From NCBI GenBank assembly GCA_002710015.1, contig PAOW01000016.1, forward strand, positions 1 to 37,430: a stretch of 37,430 bases of DNA, in the 5' to 3' direction. This DNA comes from Methanobacteriota archaeon. Lineage in GTDB: Archaea > Thermoplasmatota > Poseidoniia > Poseidoniales > Poseidoniaceae. Shown here in pieces: positions 7,741 through 15,609 of the stretch. The notes under the pieces are model-generated. The model had not been told where the DNA came from and searched no databases. It saw only the letters and a list, made by a program, of their open reading frames with translations. The stretch's first letter is position 1; every line of letters starts with the position of its first letter. A program made the translations under genes and the position numbers.

Positions 7741-10131
7741 TGTCGTGAATTTTTTTCCAGAAAGGATTTCCTCATCACTCCATCCAAATGGGCCGAGTAT
7801 TGCCCAAATAGCCCTTTTTGCAAGGCCAGTGTAATGAGGAATATTCGGCACAACGTTCTGGTAAAAACTCAACTCTTCTGCTAAGAGAACTCTTGATTTA
7901 AGCGAATTAGAATTCCCTTTTGTCACAACGAAATTGACTTTTCTTCCAGGAGGAATTTTTTGTCCGAGCGCTTTTGCTCTCAAAAGAGCACACTTTGTCT
8001 CAGTGTTTACTTTAAAATCTTCAATCCTTTTTGAGACTCTTTTAGTTATCACCAAATCTCGCATTGGTATTTTGTTCCTGTTTAGTTTTTTCAATTGGTC
8101 CTGAAACATGTCTACTATTCTCATCTGAATATGCTTTGATTGTAAATTAGAATCTTTGTTGTATTGTTCAATAATCAAGCCTAAAGCTTCATTCTGTAAT
8201 TTCTTAATCCAAGCACAGGTTGAATGCTGTCTAGCTTCAATACCTCGCAATTTCAAACCATTTTTGCCATGAGCCCAGTACTTTGTTAAAGATCCAGAAC
8301 CATGCATTCTACTTGGTAAAAAACCAATAAAATCGTAAATATCTTCAAATTCTAATGGGATTCCAATTTCTTTTGTTAGTCGCTCAGATAAATCAACGGC
8401 TCTAGCAACTCTCTCTTCTTTGGAATTTATCCTCGGATTGTATATCCAGACACAATCAACAATCGCATGTAAGACTACCCATCCTTCTCGTTGCGCAGCC
8501 TCTATTGTTGTTAGTAGTATTTCACGTGCCCATGCACATATTGCTTCATGCGCTTCGATTCTACCAAATCTAGCATTCTTGTATCCAGTATATCCAAAAC
8601 AGGTTACTAGTAACCACTTTAGAGCATTTTGCTGCAAATCATATTTGTCGCCTTTTACAACAATTTTCGATTTTAGAAATCTTCTTCTTTCGATAATAGG
8701 AGCAACGACTCTACCAAGGAATCCCTGAACTTTAGCGCAAGTATGTGTATTTAATTCTGGTACGCGCAAAGCAGACGAACTGGTAAGCGGAAATAACTTC
8801 GAAGCAAAATATGAATCTCGCTTACGTTCACGGAATAATTTATTAGCATCTTCAGGATTCAAAGGAACATAATTTTTAGGATTTGGAAGTTCATCCTTAG
8901 CTTGACAGCAAGCGCAATTTAGGGTTTCAGGTGAGATATTACGCGTAGCTATTATACTTGGAAATAAGCTAGCGAAATCCAATTCTATAACATCACAATA
9001 AACGCCAGGTTTACTGTCTAGATAGAGACCTCCTCGATCAGCAATCATCAATTCCCAGGCTGTTTTTGTGTCTTCTGACCTATTCTTTTTCCAAGGAACT
9101 AGAACATTATCTTCCATTGCTATTCTCATTTGTATAGCGCTGATAACCGAGCCTGGTGATAATCTGGAAATATCTTGAGGAGATTGCCTTGAGTGTTTGC
9201 TTAATTCAAAAAGGCCTAAAATTCCCCCCTCTCTTACGATGAAACTGGCTTTGAAATCAATATGGAGTCTTCCATGAAGTGGAAAATAAGTATCTTTACG
9301 GATAACCTGGCCATACGAATGAACAACTCTAGACATTGTTCTAGGAGCCAAATTAGCGTATTTTCTATTAAGATTTAACTTGATATTATTTTTTGAAGAT
9401 AAACTGTCTAAGTAGTTAAAATGCAGTGCGTCTCCACCATTTGTAATAATGATGTCAGGTTTCAATTCATTGACCAAATTATTTAGATTTTCCAATAGCT
9501 TTCTGTCCGAGTCAGAATTGTTTAAAGTGAAAGATTTCGTGTTATTCATTGAAAATCCATTTTTCTCAAAAATATGAATGCACTTTAGCTTGGATGAGAT
9601 ACTGTGAAAGCCGTTATCTGATAGATATTCAAAATCCAGTTCAACGACTCTTAAATTGGGCCATGTATTTTCTGTTTGTAATTTGGAAAAATAATTTCCA
9701 TTCCATTCGATAAAATCGAAAGGTGCAATATTGTATTCAATGAAGAATCGTTGTGCTAGATGTGCATCTACCGAGTAAAGATCGTATTTGCTATAACTTC
9801 CTTTACTCTCGATATGTTCTGCTAACTTTCTTAAATTTCTAGAATCTAATACGTTTATCTCTAGCACATCATGCATCTCATATTCATCGAGCGATAGGCG
9901 TTTTTTGACAAATCTTGTTGCGCCGACTGAAAATCTGTTAGAAATCTCAGCAAGCATCAGCCAATTGTTTAAACTATTCAGATCTCGCTGAGACCCATAA
10001 ACGTGTATGTGTGGCGACCAAGGGATTGATACCAGTTCCATGACTCTATCTTTCTTGAAAATCCATACATCCATTAAATCTCCAGTCTGACTTACCTGGG
10101 CATCTATAACCCAACCTCTCAAACATCTCAC
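7681..10131 (-). CDS. Family B DNA polymerase, PolB2-like with altered catalytic motifs
   Basis: This 816-residue protein has family B polymerase architecture. The exonuclease-like region (residues about 160-330) contains 'ELDFEYL' (Exo I-like D.E), 'NGGDALHFNYL' (Exo II-like) and 'SRQSPQDISRLSPGS' (Exo III-like). In the polymerase core, motif A 'DFASLFPSI' is intact (Asp385). Motif B reads 'LKWLLVTCFGYTG', replacing the canonical K.LANS.YG. Motif C reads 'HAIVDCVW', so DTD has become IVD with only Asp559 kept. A Cys cluster 'CACC' (406-409) follows motif A. The pattern fits the archaeal PolB2 group, in which catalytic motifs are often eroded. The GTG start overlaps the upstream gene as GTGA. 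A repair or regulatory role is more likely than main replication. Confidence 0.85.
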   Translation of the reverse strand: MRCLRGWVIDAQVSQTGDLMDVWIFKKDRVMELVSIPWSPHIHVYGSQRDLNSLNNWLMLAEISNRFSVGATRFVKKRLSLDEYEMHDVLEINVLDSRNLRKLAEHIESKGSYSKYDLYSVDAHLAQRFFIEYNIAPFDFIEWNGNYFSKLQTENTWPNLRVVELDFEYLSDNGFHSISSKLKCIHIFEKNGFSMNNTKSFTLNNSDSDRKLLENLNNLVNELKPDIIITNGGDALHFNYLDSLSSKNNIKLNLNRKYANLAPRTMSRVVHSYGQVIRKDTYFPLHGRLHIDFKASFIVREGGILGLFELSKHSRQSPQDISRLSPGSVISAIQMRIAMEDNVLVPWKKNRSEDTKTAWELMIADRGGLYLDSKPGVYCDVIELDFASLFPSIIATRNISPETLNCACCQAKDELPNPKNYVPLNPEDANKLFRERKRDSYFASKLFPLTSSSALRVPELNTHTCAKVQGFLGRVVAPIIERRRFLKSKIVVKGDKYDLQQNALKWLLVTCFGYTGYKNARFGRIEAHEAICAWAREILLTTIEAAQREGWVVLHAIVDCVWIYNPRINSKEERVARAVDLSERLTKEIGIPLEFEDIYDFIGFLPSRMHGSGSLTKYWAHGKNGLKLRGIEARQHSTCAWIKKLQNEALGLIIEQYNKDSNLQSKHIQMRIVDMFQDQLKKLNRNKIPMRDLVITKRVSKRIEDFKVNTETKCALLRAKALGQKIPPGRKVNFVVTKGNSNSLKSRVLLAEELSFYQNVVPNIPHYTGLAKRAIWAILGPFGWSDEEILSGKKFTTLFDFFNPFVSQSAMDDSAC

Positions 10132-10388
10132 CTCTTGTTAGACAAATCCTCGATTATCGTTTCTAATTCAATAATTTTCGAATAGCACTCTAGTAGCATC
10201 GAAATTAGCATGGGTTTCCATGGATCGATAGAGGGTAGCATACCCCCAGCCGCTCTTCTATTTCGCACTCCATCAATAAGAACATTCAGACAGGCCTTAT
10301 CACTGCAGTTTAGTGCACGGTTGAAACCGCTTAAGGAACCAATTTCGTTCTCGATACGATCTCTCCAAGTTGGAACAGTTCTGCCCAT
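10128..10388 (-). CDS. Small conserved 'MGRT' protein co-encoded with PolB2
   Basis: This 86-residue protein begins 'MGRTVPTWRDRIENEI', a start resembling short haloarchaeal proteins that open MGRTNPT(Y/F)RD; that comparison is from memory. The rest is helical, with a conserved-looking Arg/Ala stretch ('NRRAAGGML') and a C-terminal helix rich in Leu/Ile/Glu that could form a coiled coil. It overlaps the polymerase start by four bases (GTGA), so the two are almost certainly translated together, which suggests a subunit or regulator of the polymerase. No catalytic motif is visible. The biochemical function is unknown. Confidence 0.75.
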   Translation of the reverse strand: MGRTVPTWRDRIENEIGSLSGFNRALNCSDKACLNVLIDGVRNRRAAGGMLPSIDPWKPMLISMLLECYSKIIELETIIEDLSNKR

Positions 10389-10527
10389 TATGTATAGTCA
10401 GACAATTCGGAACAGTATCATTACCGCAAGAGTGCAACGTAAAAGTGAAACTGAACCGACAAGGGTATGCAGGATACCAAAGGATTGATAATCTTCTAAG
10501 TCCAATTATAACCTGAGAATAATGGTA

Positions 10528-10668
10528 ATGACGGCCCCACTTATTCATGAGCTACTGAGAAAGAAAAGATGTGTTAAGGGAGAATGCAGACCGAAAAGAA
10601 CCAGATATCTGTGGGCAAAAATGGTTAGGTCTGAACAAGAAGACCAAACGCCTCTGATTGAGGATTAG
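10528..10668 (+). CDS. Possible 46-residue basic protein with two Cys
   Basis: A short frame, too small for most gene finders, runs from ATG 10528 to TAG 10668, with an in-frame ATG also at 10522. The peptide starts 'MTAPLIHELLRKKRCVKGEC', continues with a basic stretch ('RPKRTRYLWAKM') and ends in an acidic tail. The CVKGEC pair could be a redox or half-zinc site. It fills the gap between the divergent MGRT/PolB genes and the zinc-ribbon membrane gene. The 280-base interval from 10389 to 10674 holds nothing else that I can support. Coding status is uncertain because there is no clear ribosome binding site or TATA box. Confidence 0.4.
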   Translation: MTAPLIHELLRKKRCVKGECRPKRTRYLWAKMVRSEQEDQTPLIED

Positions 10669-10674
10669 GACAAA

Positions 10675-11352
10675 TCACTCTGATAGTAATTCTTTGTTCA
10701 TGAAGTAAAATTGAGTCCCCATCGTGATTAGTAATAATATTACAAAAACACTAGGTCGAGGAAATCCTCCGTCTGTCCCGATTGATATAAGGCTGCCAAT
10801 TTGAGCGAGTAGGTAAGCAGCAATAGAACTGCATAGCGCTATTAGCGAAGTGTGCCAACGATATTTGTAAGCTCTAAATTCCATTTTTGCACTGACCTCA
10901 AGGTTTCCTGAATCAACCATATGTACCGTTATTCGATAAACAATATGAATGATTTGAGAACAAACTGCAATCAATACAAGTATCATGAAAATAATTCCAA
11001 AAATCGCCAGTAAGGCTTCGCCTTCTCCAAACATACTAAACCAGCCCATAGAGGCAGAAATTCCAAAGAACTCTATGGTTGCTCCGAAAGGAGTTATTTT
11101 TGCGAAGTCTCCAATCACTATCCACCCACTGAATAACCCAATTATGGCCATTAATCCACCTAAGCCGTGCATTCCGTGAGACATGGCTTTGATACCGTCT
11201 ATTGGTGTAGCGTTATACGATTGGGCGTCAGTTTCAACAGATTCCCCTTTCCATTCAAATTCTTGATCACAAAAAGGACATTCAAACAGCCCACTAGCAT
11301 CATCATCTAGCTCGATTTCAGCATCGCAGTTTGGACAAAGAATTTCAGCCAT
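10675..11352 (-). CDS. Zinc-ribbon membrane protein
   Basis: This is a 225-residue protein. The N-terminal zinc ribbon has 'CPNCDAEIELDDD' followed by 'FECPFCDQEF', giving four Cys in two CxxC knuckles within the first 35 residues. About four hydrophobic helices follow, between residues 60 and 215. The frame stays open upstream into the M28 gene as far as 11526, but the ATG at 11352 is chosen because the zinc ribbon starts right after it ('MAEILCPNC') and the longer form would overlap the neighbour. Similar N-terminal ribbons on archaeal membrane proteins have no known common function. It lies downstream of M28 copy 2 on the same strand with an 88-base gap. Confidence 0.75.
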   Translation of the reverse strand: MAEILCPNCDAEIELDDDASGLFECPFCDQEFEWKGESVETDAQSYNATPIDGIKAMSHGMHGLGGLMAIIGLFSGWIVIGDFAKITPFGATIEFFGISASMGWFSMFGEGEALLAIFGIIFMILVLIAVCSQIIHIVYRITVHMVDSGNLEVSAKMEFRAYKYRWHTSLIALCSSIAAYLLAQIGSLISIGTDGGFPRPSVFVILLLITMGTQFYFMNKELLSE

Positions 11353-11440
11353 ATTGGGAAATTTGCGGGCACTGGACAAAAACATTACTCCGGTAAGAAA
11401 AATGGTAACCTGTTCGAAACAATGCAGTCCAGTGTTATTT

Positions 11441-13033
11441 TCATAACTCGTTTGGAACAGGTGTTTGATCCATGTGTAGGAAGGCATAGACAGCCCACCA
11501 AGTAACAATGTCCCATGAGTGTACAAGATTGTTTATTCCAGTCGAATCGTCAGTCCCCATGTAATCAATCATGGTCTCCATAGTATCACACTCACGGTGA
11601 TAACAAGGATAACCATCCACTAAACCATTCCAACCTAATGTCGCAACACCGATGTTTTGAAACGAATCGTGATCGCTTCGGGCAGTTGGAGACTCATAAA
11701 TGGCCACAGTATCTTCATAGATGTCGCCCCACAATGGACTTTCACCACCTGCCAGCCATGCTTCTCGCCCTCGCTCCATTTCGTAACCAAGATCTAGAGC
11801 GTCTGAACCAATCCATTCAGCTAAGTGGAACATGCCTGGTTGGTCAATTTCTTCACCCGTGCCATCAGGCCCAAGATAAACCGAAAGAGCATAATCTCCG
11901 GGATAATTTACTCCAGCCATATCTAGATTCAAGTAGTTACTAACAGTAACTCCATCTGGTAAATCATTAGCAAAAGACCTCGAACCCCACAAACCTTCTT
12001 CTTCAGAGGACCATAGACAGAAAACCATTGTTCTGCGAGCGTCAAATTCCGCCAATACACTTGCAGTTGTTAATACCATACTAGATCCAGCAGCATTGTC
12101 ATATGCTCCGTGTCTAGTTCCGTAACCAGGTATGCCGATTTCAGCTCCTGGTGTGTATGCAACAGGAGGTGCAATATCGAAGTGTGCTCCAAAGATTAAC
12201 CACTCGTTTGGATAAATCGAACCATCTTTGTATCCACAGATGTTGACTGCCCATGCAGTATTCCATTGAAACCTATGAACCTCTACTCTATCCAAACCAT
12301 AACCTTGCATTACACCCTCAAAATACACAATTGCATGTTCATATGACGGATTAGCATTACCAATCCACCTGTCGAGATACCCCACCGCTCCATCGGGACC
12401 ACAGGTTGCACAAGGGGTATCATCTGCAATGAAGTCAACCCATTCGTATACATCACGCCCGTTTACCCAGCCCGCACTAGCACCTACACCATCTGCGTCA
12501 GTAAGATCTGACCTTTGGTCTCTTATTGTGTTGAGGAATTTTATCTTAACATCCCCTCCACTTTCGTTACTTGGCACAGTCCAAGGCCATTCTCCACCAG
12601 GGTCTTGATTCTCGATAGCTGTAATTGCAGCAGAGTTTGCATCCGCTCCGTTCGCCCAATCTATCCAAGAAACACCCGGGGCCCTTATTGGCCAATCTTC
12701 TCTCCCGTATTTTCCAATTAGTAATACAACGTCTGAATTCCTTGGCGGGAAGAGTACGTTTATTGCGATAGAATCACCCTTTCTTAGGTCGAATACTGTG
12801 CCATTTTGCGCCCGCAATGAGCCAGGATCTTGTACGAAATATGGTACATATGCACTCAAATCGCTACTTGATGTGAGCGTTATGACTGTCCACTCTCCAG
12901 CGGGTATTATGCTTGGTGAGACCATCAAACTCTCTGAAGACAATTTATCCTCCTTCTCATCTTCACCAAAGCACCCTGACAAGGGAGCCATGCACATAAT
13001 CAAAACCATCAGTAAAGCCCTAACGCCATCCAC
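11441..13033 (-). CDS. M28 family zinc aminopeptidase, secreted lipoprotein (copy 2)
   Basis: This 530-residue paralogue of the peptidase at 5125-6891 aligns through most of its length. Shared segments include 'AYVPYFVQDP' against 'AFIPYLILNP', 'GYLDRW', 'FGAHFDIAPPV' and 'NLDMAGVN'. The signal peptide ends in the lipobox 'LSGC' (Cys21), again followed by 'FGED'. Zinc-site residues by family pattern are His284, Asp312, Glu344/Glu345, Asp371 and His455. The start is a GTG at 13033; the nearby ATG is out of frame, and later in-frame ATGs would shorten the signal peptide. It lacks the Gly/Cys-rich insertion of copy 1. The probable role is extracellular peptide degradation. Confidence 0.9.
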   Translation of the reverse strand: MDGVRALLMVLIMCMAPLSGCFGEDEKEDKLSSESLMVSPSIIPAGEWTVITLTSSSDLSAYVPYFVQDPGSLRAQNGTVFDLRKGDSIAINVLFPPRNSDVVLLIGKYGREDWPIRAPGVSWIDWANGADANSAAITAIENQDPGGEWPWTVPSNESGGDVKIKFLNTIRDQRSDLTDADGVGASAGWVNGRDVYEWVDFIADDTPCATCGPDGAVGYLDRWIGNANPSYEHAIVYFEGVMQGYGLDRVEVHRFQWNTAWAVNICGYKDGSIYPNEWLIFGAHFDIAPPVAYTPGAEIGIPGYGTRHGAYDNAAGSSMVLTTASVLAEFDARRTMVFCLWSSEEEGLWGSRSFANDLPDGVTVSNYLNLDMAGVNYPGDYALSVYLGPDGTGEEIDQPGMFHLAEWIGSDALDLGYEMERGREAWLAGGESPLWGDIYEDTVAIYESPTARSDHDSFQNIGVATLGWNGLVDGYPCYHRECDTMETMIDYMGTDDSTGINNLVHSWDIVTWWAVYAFLHMDQTPVPNEL

Positions 13034-13121
13034 ATTGAAATCCGAATCTAATCACATTGTTGAATGATGCGGTATCTAGTTCTCAGACTAGCAATCCGTC
13101 AATTATTCTGGATGAAGATAA

Positions 13122-13132
13122 GGTTATACATA
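13122..13132 (+). promoter_or_regulatory. TATA-like promoter of the dimethylargininase-family gene
   Basis: GGTTATACATA is centred about 24 bases before the ATG at 13151. It supports a leaderless transcript and the shorter start, since the longer open frame from 13064 would place this element inside the coding region. Confidence 0.5.
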
Positions 13133-13150
13133 CACCTGCGGCCGCAAACA

Positions 13151-13963
13151 ATGATGGCAACTGTTCGCCTCGACCAAAAATCGCGGGCAATAGTGCGCTT
13201 GATATCAGATTCATACGTAAATGCTCTAGCAAAATACTTCGGAACAGGACCTTCAAACATTGATGTTGCGAGAGAGCAACACAAGGCTTACATTGACGCT
13301 TTGAAATCTAATGGCGTAGAGGTCACTGTTCTAGATGCAGACCACAATCATCCTGATTGTGTGTTTGTAGAAGATCAAGCCGTAGTAATCGATGAGCACG
13401 TACTCCTTCCAGTCCCGGGGCATGAATCTAGGAGAGGTGAGCAACCACCTATTGCGGAGTTCTTGTCGAATCACCTTAAGGGTCATAAAATCTGCAAAAT
13501 GGAACCTCCTGCTATGATGGATGGGGGCGACATATTGCGCTTAGGAGATTTATTCTTCGTTGGACGGTCAACAAGAACAAATGATGCAGGAATTAGTGAA
13601 TTGAAAGACTTACTTGATCATCTTGGACACGATTTGAGAGTTCTAGACATACCGTCTGACGCATTACATCTCACTAGCATAGCATCCACCCCAACGGACA
13701 GCATAATTATGGCAGCTGAAGGTTACCTAAATCCTGAAGACTTTGGCGAATTACCACAGGGGTGCGAACTTGTTTTGATGCCAAGAGACGAAGTATATGG
13801 TTGTAACACAATTGGGCTGCAAGGCAAGAAAGTCATAATTGCAAAAGGATATCCAAGAGTTCAGTCTGCTCTTGAAGAAAGGGGGCTTGAATGCATCGTT
13901 CTGGATATGGAACAGATAAGAGCTGCAGACGGTTCACTAACCTGTTGCTCAATCTTTTATTGA
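13151..13963 (+). CDS. Dimethylargininase (DDAH)-like amidinohydrolase
   Basis: This 270-residue enzyme belongs to the arginine-deiminase/amidinotransferase fold. It would hydrolyse a guanidino compound such as dimethylarginine or arginine to citrulline. Visible hallmarks are 'CVFVEDQAVV' (acidic pair Glu74/Asp75), 'MMDGGDILRLGDLFFVGRS', the catalytic His173 in 'ALHLTSIAS', and the nucleophilic Cys265 or Cys266 in 'GSLTCCSIFY' at the extreme C-terminus. Length and order match DDAH rather than the longer bacterial ArcA. The frame is open from 13064, but the start at 13151 (or 13154) is chosen because family members begin just before the 'RAIVR' strand and the TATA-like box fits. The exact substrate cannot be read from sequence. 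Confidence 0.85.
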   Translation: MMATVRLDQKSRAIVRLISDSYVNALAKYFGTGPSNIDVAREQHKAYIDALKSNGVEVTVLDADHNHPDCVFVEDQAVVIDEHVLLPVPGHESRRGEQPPIAEFLSNHLKGHKICKMEPPAMMDGGDILRLGDLFFVGRSTRTNDAGISELKDLLDHLGHDLRVLDIPSDALHLTSIASTPTDSIIMAAEGYLNPEDFGELPQGCELVLMPRDEVYGCNTIGLQGKKVIIAKGYPRVQSALEERGLECIVLDMEQIRAADGSLTCCSIFY

Positions 13964-14009
13964 TATATTTCATCTGAGATATTAACTCTAAATACGTGTG
14001 GCGTTTCTT

Positions 14010-14017
14010 GATATATT
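14010..14017 (+). promoter_or_regulatory. TATA box of tRNA-Leu
   Basis: GATATATT is centred about 27 bases ahead of the first tRNA base. That is the canonical position for TBP binding at archaeal tRNA genes. Confidence 0.65.
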
Positions 14018-14039
14018 CGTTGCAGGTCGGTAAGAATAA

Positions 14040-14126
14040 GCAGGGGTTGCCAAGCTTGGTCAACGGCGCTGGGATGAGGTCCCAGTCTCTATGAGTTCGC
14101 AGGTTCAAATCCTGCCCTCTGCACCA
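14040..14126 (+). tRNA. tRNA-Leu (anticodon GAG)
   Basis: A complete class II tRNA of 87 bases, including an encoded CCA. The acceptor stem GCAGGGG pairs with CCTCTGC (one G-T), followed by A73 and CCA (14124-14126). The anticodon arm is CTGGG-ATGAGGT-CCCAG with anticodon GAG, which reads CTC and CTT. A long variable arm of about 14 bases, typical of leucine and serine tRNAs, precedes the T-arm GCAGG-TTCAAAT-CCTGC. No intron is seen. It has its own TATA box. Confidence 0.97.
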
Positions 14127-14157
14127 AATTTACAAGTTGGAACAGTAAAATATTGAA

Positions 14158-15492
14158 TTACTCCCTAAACTTGTTTATTATTTCTCTATAATCCATACCA
14201 CTTGTTCGCAAAGTGCGGATTTGTGTCTCATAATCAACATGATGTAATCCAAATCTGAGAGAATACCCTTCAGCCCACTCAAAGTTATCCATCAACGACC
14301 AATGAAAGTATGATCTAATCTCACTACCTCTTTCAATGGCTTTCGATAAAACCCAGAGATGCCTTTTGAGGTGATTTGGCCGCAAATTGTCGTCCTTGTC
14401 TGCCACTCCATTCTCTGTTATTTCAATGGGTAATTGTAGGTGTTGTAAAATTTTGATAGCTCTAGCCATTCCCTCAGCATACATAGGATAGCCAAACTCA
14501 GTAATCTGCTGATTTTTTCGAGCAGGCAGATCAACTTCGGTGGTTTGTGGAAGAAAAGGAGTAGTCAGCACATGTGTATAATAATTCAGGCCAATGAAAT
14601 CTAAACTCCCTTTTGCAGCCTTAACAGAAGATCCAAACATTCTACCTTTTTTTAAACCTGAAATAATGGCTCCATTCCATATGTAATTCAAAGCATAGCA
14701 AGTAATCCAGTGTATGAGATTCCATCTTCGGTATGGGTCAAAAATTGTTACGTTTTTTGCTAGTCCAATATGTGAATCTGGTTTTAGAGATTTTAGACAA
14801 TTATACACTTCTCCATGTCCTATCATAACATTCTTCATCACTCTTATCGCCTTTCTAACAGACCGTTTACCTGGAGGAAACATGCCCATATAATAGCCCA
14901 TTATTGAGAAAACTTCAGGCTCGTTTATTGTGCACCATTTGCTTACTCTGTCAGCAAAATATGGAAAAATTCTCTCACAATATTTACGAAAATAATCGAT
15001 GTTTTCTCTCTCATAAAAACCACCGAGTTTCTCAAACCAAACTGGATGAGAGAAGTGATGTAAAGTAATCATAGGCTCGATGCCCTTCTGTAATAACGAG
15101 TCTACCATCTCAGAGTAAACTTGTATCGCATCTTCATTCCATTCATTTTTTTCGGGCTGTATTCGACTCCATTCGATAGAAAATCTGTAACTAGTTACTC
15201 CCAGTTCAACCAACAAACCATGATCTTCCTCCCATCGATTCCAATGGTCACAAGCCAGACCACTATTTTCTATGTCACGATCATTTTCAAATTTAGACCA
15301 ATTATTCGTGTTATTTCCTTCTATTTGATGGGATGCCGTTGCAACACCCCATGAAAACTCAGAAGGAAAATTCATATTTTCTAAATCAATTTTAGACCAA
15401 TCATAATGCGGTTCTGGAAAAGAAAAGTGTAGAATAATGATAATCAAAATGTAGAAGCTGAGAATAGTAACAAGACCTGTAATCAACTCCAT
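14158..15492 (-). CDS. Glycoside hydrolase family 1 enzyme with N-terminal membrane anchor
   Basis: This 444-residue retaining beta-glycosidase has the acid/base Glu191 in 'TINEPE' and the nucleophile Glu360 in 'ITENG'. Other family signatures are 'FPSEFSWGVATASHQIEG' at 42-59, 'SYRFSIEWSRI', 'LHHFSHP' and 'WSLMDNFEWAEGY'. The catalytic domain begins at about residue 41. Before it come a single hydrophobic helix (residues 5-24) and a short linker, so the enzyme would be tethered to the membrane. An in-frame ATG at 15375 would give a soluble 405-residue enzyme starting exactly at the domain, but no better initiation signal was seen there. Substrate specificity (gluco-, galacto- or other beta-glycosides) cannot be decided. 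Confidence 0.9.
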   Translation of the reverse strand: MELITGLVTILSFYILIIIILHFSFPEPHYDWSKIDLENMNFPSEFSWGVATASHQIEGNNTNNWSKFENDRDIENSGLACDHWNRWEEDHGLLVELGVTSYRFSIEWSRIQPEKNEWNEDAIQVYSEMVDSLLQKGIEPMITLHHFSHPVWFEKLGGFYERENIDYFRKYCERIFPYFADRVSKWCTINEPEVFSIMGYYMGMFPPGKRSVRKAIRVMKNVMIGHGEVYNCLKSLKPDSHIGLAKNVTIFDPYRRWNLIHWITCYALNYIWNGAIISGLKKGRMFGSSVKAAKGSLDFIGLNYYTHVLTTPFLPQTTEVDLPARKNQQITEFGYPMYAEGMARAIKILQHLQLPIEITENGVADKDDNLRPNHLKRHLWVLSKAIERGSEIRSYFHWSLMDNFEWAEGYSLRFGLHHVDYETQIRTLRTSGMDYREIINKFRE

Positions 15493-15577
15493 AAATCGCT
15501 GTTCAAAGCGAGAGTTATCAACATTGGTGTGTGGTAATTAGGATTGGTTTATTGCAAACTTCAAAAGTTCCGGGTTC

Positions 15578-15590
15578 GATATTATAAGAG
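15578..15590 (+). promoter_or_regulatory. TATA-like promoter of the WKKAG membrane gene pair
   Basis: GATATTATAAGAG is centred about 26 bases before the ATG at 15610, and no Shine-Dalgarno site precedes that ATG. The first gene is probably leaderless, while the second (16379) has its own ribosome binding site, as expected in an archaeal operon. Confidence 0.5.
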
Positions 15591-15609
15591 TGGAAATTAA
15601 CGGAATTCC

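Noticed and set aside
11353-11526. Longer N-terminus for the zinc-ribbon membrane protein
   Set aside because: It would overlap the M28 peptidase gene by 86 bases, and the zinc ribbon begins directly at ATG 11352.
13064-13150. Longer N-terminus for the dimethylargininase-like protein
   Set aside because: The extra 29 residues are unlike family members, and the TATA-like element at 13122 would lie inside the coding region.
15561-15590. GGGTTCGAT resembling a tRNA T-loop before the WKKAG gene
   Set aside because: The flanks do not pair into a stem, and the following ATTATAAG fits a TATA box for the ATG at 15610.
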